Origin: Thermohalobaculum sp035527255
GTDB lineage: Bacteria > Pseudomonadota > Alphaproteobacteria > Rhodobacterales > Rhodobacteraceae
Assembly (NCBI GenBank): GCA_035527255.1
Contig: DATLAW010000197.1
Span: 1-15,204, forward strand
DNA: 15,204 nt
Direction: 5' to 3'
Position 1 is the stretch's first letter; each line of letters begins with the position of its first letter. Of the stretch, positions 1 to 6,314 are shown piece after piece. The notes under the pieces were generated by a model, which worked only from the letters and a program-made list of their open reading frames with translations, searched no databases and was not told where the DNA came from. Both the position numbers and the translations under genes were made by a program.

Positions 1-60
1 AAGCCTAATCCCGGACGTATGCTTGGTGGTCCGGCGGGGAGGTGGGGTGGGCAGGCGGAT

Positions 61-80
61 AGGTTCATATCAATGAACCT
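61..80. repeat. Perfect inverted repeat in the accD leader
   Basis: The arms AGGTTCAT (61-68) and ATGAACCT (73-80) are exact reverse complements around a 4-base centre, ATCA. The site ends 76 bases before the accD start. It could be an operator for a dimeric regulator or a weak RNA hairpin. Only three of the eight pairs are G-C and no T run follows, so an intrinsic terminator is unlikely. I do not recognise the binding protein. The repeat is directly visible; its function is inferred. Confidence 0.5.
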
Positions 81-156
81 TGGCAGAAGCGCCCGCATTG
101 CACTGCCGCCCGCCGGAGGTTATGTAGCGCCGATAACGCGAGGCAGCGGAGCGCGC

Positions 157-1083
157 ATGAACTGGATCACCGATTACGTCCCGCCGAAAATCAAGTCGCT
201 GTTCCAGCGGCGCGATACGCCCGAGAACCTGTGGACCAAATGCGATAGCTGCGGCCAGATGATCTTTCACCGCGAGCTGGCGGAGAACCTGAACGTCTGC
301 CCGGGCTGCAATTTCCACATGGCCATCGCGCCACGTGCCCGCTTCAAGACCCTGTTCGACGGTGGCATCTTCGTCGAGATCAAGGTGCCAGATGCCTTGG
401 CCGATCCGCTGCATTTTCGCGACGAGAAACGCTACACCGACCGGATGAAGGACGCCCGCCGCAAGACCGGCGAGCACGAGGCGATGATCGTCGTTTATGG
501 CGATATCTGCGGCTTGCAGACCGTCTGCGCCGGGCAGGATTTCAGCTTCATGGGCGGCTCGATGGGTATGGCGGTCGGTAATGCCCTGCTCGCCGCCGCC
601 GAGACGGCAGTCAAGCACAAAGCCCCGCTGGTGGTGTTCACCGCCGCCGGCGGCGCGCGGATGCAGGAGGGTATCCTCAGCCTGATGCAGATGCCACGCT
701 GCACCATCGCCGTCGAGATGGTCCGCGAGGCCCGGCTGCCCTTCGTCGTGGTACTCACCAACCCGACCACCGGCGGCGTCACCGCCTCCTACGCCATGCT
801 CGGCGACGTCCATCTGGCCGAACCGGACGCGCTGATCTGCTTTGCCGGGCCACGGGTGATCGAGCAGACCATCCGCGAAACCCTGCCCGAGGGCTTCCAG
901 CGTTCGGAGTACCTGCTGGACCACGGTATGATCGACCGGGTGATCGACCGCGGCAAGATCCGCATCGAGCTGGGCACGATCCTGCGCATGTTGATGGGTA
1001 AGCCGCCGATGGTGATCGGCGATCTGCCGCCTCCGACGGCGCTGGAAGAATCCGTTCCCGCCGCCGAAGCTGGCGACGCCTGA
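157..1083 (+). CDS. accD: Acetyl-CoA carboxylase, carboxyltransferase beta subunit
   Basis: AccD pairs with AccA to form the carboxyltransferase that moves the carboxyl group from biotin on AccB to acetyl-CoA. This yields malonyl-CoA, the first committed step of fatty acid synthesis, in the cytoplasm. The 308-residue protein is of normal length. It has the N-terminal four-cysteine zinc ribbon (C29, C32, C48, C51), then the crotonase-like carboxyltransferase core with FMGGSMGMAVG (about 131-141), GGARMQEG (165-172) and a PTTGGVTASYAMLGD segment. I chose the ATG at 157 because the family begins MNWIT.YV.PKI and a GGAG ribosome-binding site lies five bases upstream. The reading frame stays open back to an ATG at 19, but those 46 extra residues do not resemble AccD. 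folC starts two bases after the stop, so the two are probably cotranscribed and coupled, an arrangement common in proteobacteria. Confidence 0.97.
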   Translation: MNWITDYVPPKIKSLFQRRDTPENLWTKCDSCGQMIFHRELAENLNVCPGCNFHMAIAPRARFKTLFDGGIFVEIKVPDALADPLHFRDEKRYTDRMKDARRKTGEHEAMIVVYGDICGLQTVCAGQDFSFMGGSMGMAVGNALLAAAETAVKHKAPLVVFTAAGGARMQEGILSLMQMPRCTIAVEMVREARLPFVVVLTNPTTGGVTASYAMLGDVHLAEPDALICFAGPRVIEQTIRETLPEGFQRSEYLLDHGMIDRVIDRGKIRIELGTILRMLMGKPPMVIGDLPPPTALEESVPAAEAGDA

Positions 1084-1085
1084 TC

Positions 1086-2435
1086 GTGGCCAACCCGCCG
1101 TCTGGCGCACCAACTGGCGTACCGCCTGGAACTCGGCCAAGCGACGCGATCCTCGACCGGCTTCTCTCGCTCCACCCAAAGATCATCGACCTGACGCTTG
1201 ACCGGGTCTTGCAGCTGCTGGCCGACATGGGCGACCCGCAGCGCGCCCTGCCGCCGGTGGTGCATATCGCCGGCACCAACGGCAAGGGCTCGACTCTGGC
1301 GATGATCCGGGCCGGAATGGCGGCGGCGGGCAAGACCGCCCACGCCTATACCTCGCCCCACCTTGCCCGATTCCACGAACGCATCCGCATCGCGGGCGAG
1401 CTGATCTCCGAACCTGCGCTGGCGGCGCTATTGGCGGAATGCGAGCGGGTCAATGGCACCCGCCCGATCACCTTCTTCGAGATCACCACGGTCGCGGCCT
1501 ACGTCGCCTTCGCCCGCGCCCAGGCTGACTACACCCTGCTCGAGGTTGGCCTCGGTGGCCGCCTCGACGCCACCAACGTCATTGATCGCCCGAGATTGAC
1601 CGTCATCACGCCAATCTCCATCGATCACCAGCAATACCTCGGCGACACCCTGGCCGAGATCGCTTTCGAGAAGGCCGGTATCCTGAAGCCGGGCGTCCCC
1701 TGCATCGTCGGCCCACAACTCGATGCAGCCCGCGAGGTGATCGAGGCCCGCGCCGCCAAGCTGGGCGCGCCCTTGTTCATCCACGGCCAGGACTGGATGG
1801 TCCGCGCCGAGCACGGGCGCCTGGTCTACGAGGATACCCGTGGGCTGCTTGATCTCGACCCACCGGCCCTGATCGGCGCGCACCAATTCGACAACGCCGG
1901 GGCAGCGGTGGCGGCGCTGCGCGCGCTCGGCTTCGGCGAGACCGCATGCCGGGCGGCGCTTTCCGATGCCGTCTGGCCCGCCCGGATGCAACGCTTGACC
2001 CACGGCCCGCTGGCCGGGCGGATGCCCCAAGGCGCCACCCTTTGGCTCGACGGCGGCCATAACGCCGCCGCCGGTGAAGCCCTCAGCGCCGTGGTCGCGG
2101 ATATTGCCACCCGCGCTTCGGACCCCCTGTGGCTGATCACCGGCATGCTCGACACCAAGGCGGCGGAGGATTTTCTGCGTCCCTTGGCGCCCCATGTAGC
2201 GGGCGTGTTGACCGTGACCATCCCGGACACTCTGGCGGCAATCCCGGCCGAGGATTTGGCCGCCCGCGCCCGCTCCATCGGATTGGACGCCCGCCCCGCC
2301 GACAGCGTCGCTCAGGCCCTCGACATGATCATCGCCGATGTGCCGACAGCACCGTTGCGCGTCCTGATCTGCGGCTCGCTATATCTCGCGGGTGCGGTAT
2401 TACAGGAAAATGGGTCACGTGAGCGCGATGGCTAG
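1086..2435 (+). CDS. folC: Bifunctional dihydrofolate synthase / folylpolyglutamate synthase
   Basis: FolC adds glutamate to dihydropteroate to make dihydrofolate and extends the polyglutamate tail of folates, using ATP, in the cytoplasm. The 449-residue protein is a Mur-ligase family member of usual length. It shows the P-loop GTNGKGS (63-69), the FolC signature LEVGLGGRLDATN (152-164), ISIDHQQYLG (177-186), EIAFEKAGI (191-199) with the lysine that is carbamylated in the family, and a C-terminal domain with WPARMQRL (297-304) and LDGGHN (321-326). The next residue is Ala where the family usually has Pro. The start is a GTG two bases after the accD stop with no clear ribosome-binding site. 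No other in-frame start lies before the conserved part, so initiation probably relies on coupling to accD. The Pro/Gly-rich first 18 residues are extra. Confidence 0.95.
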   Translation: MANPPSGAPTGVPPGTRPSDAILDRLLSLHPKIIDLTLDRVLQLLADMGDPQRALPPVVHIAGTNGKGSTLAMIRAGMAAAGKTAHAYTSPHLARFHERIRIAGELISEPALAALLAECERVNGTRPITFFEITTVAAYVAFARAQADYTLLEVGLGGRLDATNVIDRPRLTVITPISIDHQQYLGDTLAEIAFEKAGILKPGVPCIVGPQLDAAREVIEARAAKLGAPLFIHGQDWMVRAEHGRLVYEDTRGLLDLDPPALIGAHQFDNAGAAVAALRALGFGETACRAALSDAVWPARMQRLTHGPLAGRMPQGATLWLDGGHNAAAGEALSAVVADIATRASDPLWLITGMLDTKAAEDFLRPLAPHVAGVLTVTIPDTLAAIPAEDLAARARSIGLDARPADSVAQALDMIIADVPTAPLRVLICGSLYLAGAVLQENGSRERDG

Positions 2436-2449
2436 CCCCAGGAACCAAA

Positions 2450-2472
2450 AGAGCGGCCCCAAGGGCCGCTCT
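2450..2472. terminator. Bidirectional terminator between convergent folC and trxA
   Basis: A 10-base-pair perfect stem (AGAGCGGCCC at 2450-2459, GGGCCGCTCT at 2463-2472) closes a 3-base loop. Read on the minus strand the stem runs into TTTTGG, giving a short U tract suited to ending the trxA transcript. On the plus strand only a weak T-containing tail (CGATTT) follows. It sits 15 bases past the folC stop and 23 bases past the trxA stop, as expected for a shared terminator of convergent genes. Confidence 0.85.
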
Positions 2473-2494
2473 CGATTTAGCTCTCCAACTCCGC

Positions 2495-2821
2495 TCAGAT
2501 TGCGCCAGCGATCCAGCTTTCGATGCCACGCTTCGAATCGGCGCCGACCTTGCGGTCAACCAACTCGCCGTCCTTGAAGATCAGCAGCGTCGGAATACCG
2601 CGCACCGCATAACGCGACGGCGCGTTGGGATTGTCGTCGATATTCACCTTGGCGATCCGGATCTTGCCGCCCATCTCGGTGGCGATCTCCTCCAGCGCCG
2701 GGCCGATCTGCTTGCAGGGTCCACACCACTCGGCCCAGAAATCGACGACTACCGGTATATCTGCACCCAGGACATCGGCTTCAAAACTACTGTCGGTGAC
2801 GGCCATGGTCGACATCGGCAT
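2495..2821 (-). CDS. trxA: Thioredoxin
   Basis: Thioredoxin is a small cytoplasmic dithiol-disulfide oxidoreductase that reduces protein disulfides and is recharged by thioredoxin reductase. The 108-residue sequence is a complete single-domain thioredoxin of normal length. It has the active site WCGPC (W32, C33, C36), the buried aspartate in VVVDFWA (D27), and the cis-proline in GIPT (P77). The ATG at 2821 has an AGGA ribosome-binding site seven bases upstream; ATGs at 2815 and 2806 are less well spaced. The gene lies 70 bases downstream of addA on the same strand. Its leader holds two inverted repeats and it ends in a strong terminator, so it is the last gene of the block and may have its own promoter. 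Confidence 0.95.
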   Translation of the reverse strand: MPMSTMAVTDSSFEADVLGADIPVVVDFWAEWCGPCKQIGPALEEIATEMGGKIRIAKVNIDDNPNAPSRYAVRGIPTLLIFKDGELVDRKVGADSKRGIESWIAGAI

Positions 2822-2836
2822 ATTCCCTTCCTGAGA

Positions 2837-2886
2837 GCCCCGATCGGGGCGGTCCTTAAGTTCGACAACCTAGTGGGGTGACCCAC
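2837..2886. promoter_or_regulatory. trxA leader region with two inverted repeats
   Basis: Two short inverted repeats lie in the 70-base gap between addA and trxA. GCCCC/GGGGC (2837-2850) forms a perfect 14-base palindrome centred on GATC, just upstream of the trxA ribosome-binding site. GTGGG/CCCAC (2873-2886) lies closer to the addA stop. Neither is followed by a T run on the minus strand. They could be operators for separate control of trxA, an RNA stem that affects processing between addA and trxA, or chance in GC-rich DNA. A promoter is plausible, but I see no convincing -35/-10 pair. Confidence 0.35.
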
Positions 2887-2891
2887 GGTAA

Positions 2892-5800
2892 TCAAGGACG
2901 ACGCGCATTCCATTCTGCAAGAGAACGGTCGAGCACACCCGAGTCTATCGGCATCAGAACCGGCCCGACGGTCCAAAGAACCGCAGCCTCAACAAGGTGT
3001 TGGGGGTAGCGCGCCGCCAGCGCCGAACGATAGCAGGCAAGCTGCAAAAGATATGCCTCCGGCGCCTCTCCCGGCCCGCTGGCAGGCTGGGCATCAGTTT
3101 TGAAGTCCACAACCTGCACCCGTGCCGGGCCGATCACCAACCGGTCGATTCGCCCCAGCATCGTGGTTGCCGCGGTCGCCGGCAACGCCAGCGCCATCCC
3201 CACCTCGGCCAGCGAATTCGGCCCAAATACCTCATCGGCGAAGGCTGCGCCGAACACCGCCAGCGCTTCGGCCACCACTCCGGCAGCGATTTCGCCCGGC
3301 AGGTCGGGAAAGCTGTGGGCAAGCAGGCGCATGGCCAGTTCGCGGCGCAATTCGGCGGGCCGATTCGCCAGCCGCTCCAGCAGCAAATGCACCGCCGAAC
3401 CTCGGGTCAGCGCCATCTCGCGGCCCAACCCCGCGCCGCCATCCGCGTCATGTTCGCCCAGGTTCGACGGGCTGATCCGCTTCGCCCGCTCCTCGCGGCG
3501 CGCCTTTGCCAACCACGCCGGGCGCATCAGGACCGACGGACCCGCTACCCCCTCGACACCCCCTTCCTCCGCCGCACCGGTCAACACCACCGGGTTGTCC
3601 TCACGCCGCCGTACCGGCCCCGCCGGCCCAGGCAGCTCCAGCCAGCCGCCGAATTTATCCGCGCCCTGTTCCAGCAGTTCGTACCAGGTTTTGGTTTTCT
3701 TGCTGTCTTGCCCGGCACCGCACAGGATCAGCCAATCCTCGGCCCGGGTCAGCGCCACATACAACAGGCGCTTTCGCTCGGCGGCGTCGCGCGCCGCTGC
3801 CTTGTCGCGCGCGTTCCGGGTTACCGGGTCATCCTCGGCCTTTGCAGCCGCCCACAGCATCAGCCGTGGCTGATTGGTGCCGCTGGCCGCTGGCAGCAGT
3901 GTCGGCCTGCCGCCGCCCCCGCCACCCTTCGACATGGTGTCGGGCAAAATCACCACCGGCGCCTCCAGCCCCTTGGCGCCATGCACCGTCATCACCCTGA
4001 TCTCGTTGGCGCCCCGCTCCATCTCGCGCTTGACCTTGATGTCGCCAGCCTCGATCCAGGCGATGAACCCGGCCAGCGAAGGCGCCTCGCGCGCCTCGTA
4101 GGCCAGCGCCTGAGCCAGCAGCTCGTCAATCGGGTCCTCCGCCTCATGGCCCAAGCGCGCCAGCAGTCGCCGCCGCCCGTCATGGCGGATCAATACCCGT
4201 TCCAAGAACTCATAGGGCCGCAGGAAATCCGCCTGCCCGGCCATGTCGCGCAGCATCGCCGCGGTCTCCGGGTGTTCCGCTTCGGCGTCCATCACCGCCT
4301 GCCACAGCGTGCCCTTTCGCCCATGCGCCAGCGCAAACAACGCATCCTCGCTGACATCGCACAACGGCGAGCGCAGCAACGCCGCCAGGCTCAGATTGTC
4401 CCCCGGTGTCGTCGCCACCTTGACCAGAGCCAGCAGGTCCTTGACCGTGAGCTCCTCGGCCAGGCTTAACCGGTCGGACCCGGCAACCGCCAAACCCTTG
4501 GCTTTCAACTCACGGATCAGCCCCTGCGCCAGCGCATCGCGCCGGGTGACCAGCACCAGAATATCGCCCGGCCGCAGCCGCCGCCCCGGCCGTCCGGCCT
4601 TCGCTGGCAGCCGGTCCTCGGCCAACATCCGCTGAATCTCATCCGCCAGCATCCGCGCCAGCCGCGCCTTGGCACTGCCCGGCGGCGGGGTATCAACCGG
4701 CTCCCACCAGTCGGGTGGATCTTCCGCCGGGTCTGGCTCGACCAACGGCCACAGATCGACCCGCGAGGCATCCTGCGCCCGGTGTGCCAAGTGTTCCACT
4801 GGATCGCCGTCCACCGTCAGGCCCGCCGCCGCGCCACCGGCAAAAACCGCATCCACATAGGCCAATATCCCCGGCGCCGAGCGAAACGACGTTATCAGGT
4901 CCGGCCGCGCCAGCCTGCCGTCCATCCCCTCAAGCCAGTCGCCGAAATGCTGCCGGTTCTCGCCAAAGGCCTGCGGCTCGGCCCCCTGGAACGAGTAAAT
5001 CGACTGCTTTTCGTCGCCAACGACGAACAGCGTCCGATTCACTGCCCGCGCGCCCTCGCCGGTGTTGAACTCATGGGCAATCGCCCGGATCACCGCCCAC
5101 TGCCCCGGCGAGGTGTCCTGCGCCTCGTCGACCAGGATATGGTCGATTCCCTGATCCAGCCGGTACAGCGCCCAGGCCGCCATATCGGAGCGGGTCAGCA
5201 GCTCCGAGGCCCGGCTCACCAGATCATCGAAATCCAGCAGTGCGCGATTGTCCTTGGCCCGGCGGTACCGCGCCAGCAGGGTACTGGCAAAGGCATCGAG
5301 ATCGCGCGCCCGGGCGGCGGATTCACGGGTGTGCAGCGTGTCCAGCAAACCACATGACCAGACGATCATCGCGTCGGTGAAAGCATCGGCATCGGGATGG
5401 TTTTCGATCACCTTCTTGACCGGGAAGCGGCCTCGGCTGCGCGGCTCACCCTTGGCGGTCGTGAAGACCCCGGCCAACCGCCGCGCCGCTCCCAACGGGC
5501 TGGAGTTCTTCAAGCCGCGTGCCTCGGCAAGCGCCGCCGCTGCGGCTGTATCGGCGGCCCCACCCTCGGCCATCTGTCCCGCGTATATCCCCAGCCGCTC
5601 CCAATCCAACCGCCCCAGCGCCGCCGCCGCCAACGCCGCCGGGCTTTCCTTCACAGTCTCGCCAAAATGCGCCTCCAGCCGGGCGTCGATCGCACCACCG
5701 CCAAACTCCGCCCGCCCGGCCAGCACCGCATCGATCAGGCCATCGATGCCGTCCTCGTTCAGCCGCTCGGCCACGCCGTCGAAGCTGGTGTCAGTGCCAG

Positions 5801-6314
5801 CCTCGGCGTCCGCCGCCGTGCCGGCCCGGATCGCCGCGATCATCAGGGCGCTCTGGCGGTCGTCCAGCACCTCGAAGCGCGGCGAAACCCCGGCCTCCAA
5901 CGGAAACCGCCGCAGCAAGGCATCGCAAAAGGCGTGGATGGTCTGGATCTTCAGCCCGCCCGGTGTCTCCAGCGCCCGCGCGAACAGCCGCCGGGCATCG
6001 GCCAGCCGCGACCCGTCCACAATCGGCGCGCTGTCCCCGGCGATGGCCGCCAGTTCCACCCCCAATAAATCATCCGGCGCCATCGCCCAGCCGCCCAGTA
6101 TCTTGAACAGCCGGTTCTGCATCTCGGCGGCGGCGGCCTTGGTATAGGTCAGGCACAGGATGCGCTGCGGATCGGACCCGGCCAGCAGCAGCCGCGCCAC
6201 CCGCTGGGTCAGCACATGGGTCTTGCCCGATCCGGCATTAGCCCCGACCCAGGCTGAGGCCGCCGGATCGGCGGCGGCGATCTGCGAGGCGGTCGGGGCT
6301 TGCACGGGTTTCAT
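2892..6314 (-). CDS. addA: Double-strand break repair helicase-nuclease AddA
   Basis: AddA is the motor subunit of the AddAB helicase-nuclease, which unwinds and resects DNA double-strand ends and prepares 3' single strands for RecA. It replaces RecBCD in most alphaproteobacteria. The 1140-residue protein has all superfamily 1A helicase landmarks: Q motif near Q11, Walker A GANAGSGKT (24-32), motif Ia TYTKAAAAEM (56-65), Walker B DEAQDT (396-401), a following GDEKQSIYSFQGA, SFRSAPG, VHGAKGLE (777-784) and LYVALTRAED (about 851-860). The C terminus is a RecB-type nuclease with H976, D1057 in GRIDRL, D1070 and K1072 in VDFKTD, and Q1091/Y1095 in QLACY, so it looks catalytically intact. I chose the ATG at 6314 because it overlaps the addB stop by 4 bases (ATGA) and has a GAGGG ribosome-binding site. 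The frame is open seven codons further upstream. Confidence 0.96.
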   Translation of the reverse strand: MKPVQAPTASQIAAADPAASAWVGANAGSGKTHVLTQRVARLLLAGSDPQRILCLTYTKAAAAEMQNRLFKILGGWAMAPDDLLGVELAAIAGDSAPIVDGSRLADARRLFARALETPGGLKIQTIHAFCDALLRRFPLEAGVSPRFEVLDDRQSALMIAAIRAGTAADAEAGTDTSFDGVAERLNEDGIDGLIDAVLAGRAEFGGGAIDARLEAHFGETVKESPAALAAAALGRLDWERLGIYAGQMAEGGAADTAAAAALAEARGLKNSSPLGAARRLAGVFTTAKGEPRSRGRFPVKKVIENHPDADAFTDAMIVWSCGLLDTLHTRESAARARDLDAFASTLLARYRRAKDNRALLDFDDLVSRASELLTRSDMAAWALYRLDQGIDHILVDEAQDTSPGQWAVIRAIAHEFNTGEGARAVNRTLFVVGDEKQSIYSFQGAEPQAFGENRQHFGDWLEGMDGRLARPDLITSFRSAPGILAYVDAVFAGGAAAGLTVDGDPVEHLAHRAQDASRVDLWPLVEPDPAEDPPDWWEPVDTPPPGSAKARLARMLADEIQRMLAEDRLPAKAGRPGRRLRPGDILVLVTRRDALAQGLIRELKAKGLAVAGSDRLSLAEELTVKDLLALVKVATTPGDNLSLAALLRSPLCDVSEDALFALAHGRKGTLWQAVMDAEAEHPETAAMLRDMAGQADFLRPYEFLERVLIRHDGRRRLLARLGHEAEDPIDELLAQALAYEAREAPSLAGFIAWIEAGDIKVKREMERGANEIRVMTVHGAKGLEAPVVILPDTMSKGGGGGGRPTLLPAASGTNQPRLMLWAAAKAEDDPVTRNARDKAAARDAAERKRLLYVALTRAEDWLILCGAGQDSKKTKTWYELLEQGADKFGGWLELPGPAGPVRRREDNPVVLTGAAEEGGVEGVAGPSVLMRPAWLAKARREERAKRISPSNLGEHDADGGAGLGREMALTRGSAVHLLLERLANRPAELRRELAMRLLAHSFPDLPGEIAAGVVAEALAVFGAAFADEVFGPNSLAEVGMALALPATAATTMLGRIDRLVIGPARVQVVDFKTDAQPASGPGEAPEAYLLQLACYRSALAARYPQHLVEAAVLWTVGPVLMPIDSGVLDRSLAEWNARRP

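Noticed and set aside
19..156. Upstream extension of accD to an ATG at 19
   Set aside because: The extra 46 residues do not resemble AccD, would run through the inverted repeat at 61-80, and the ATG at 157 has a good GGAG site and the family's usual N-terminus.
70..1179. 369-codon minus-strand frame opposite accD and the start of folC
   Set aside because: accD is certain from its zinc ribbon and carboxyltransferase motifs. The antisense translation is His/Gly/Gln-rich and has no recognisable domain.
2997..4469. 490-codon open frame on the plus strand, opposite addA
   Set aside because: It lies wholly inside addA, whose helicase and nuclease motifs are intact. The translation is Arg/Gln/Pro-rich without any domain, as expected of an antisense frame in GC-rich DNA.
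5248..6147. 299-codon plus-strand frame opposite the addA N-terminus
   Set aside because: It is low-complexity Ser/Ala/Arg-rich and sits over the AddA Walker A to Walker B region, so it is not credible as a gene.
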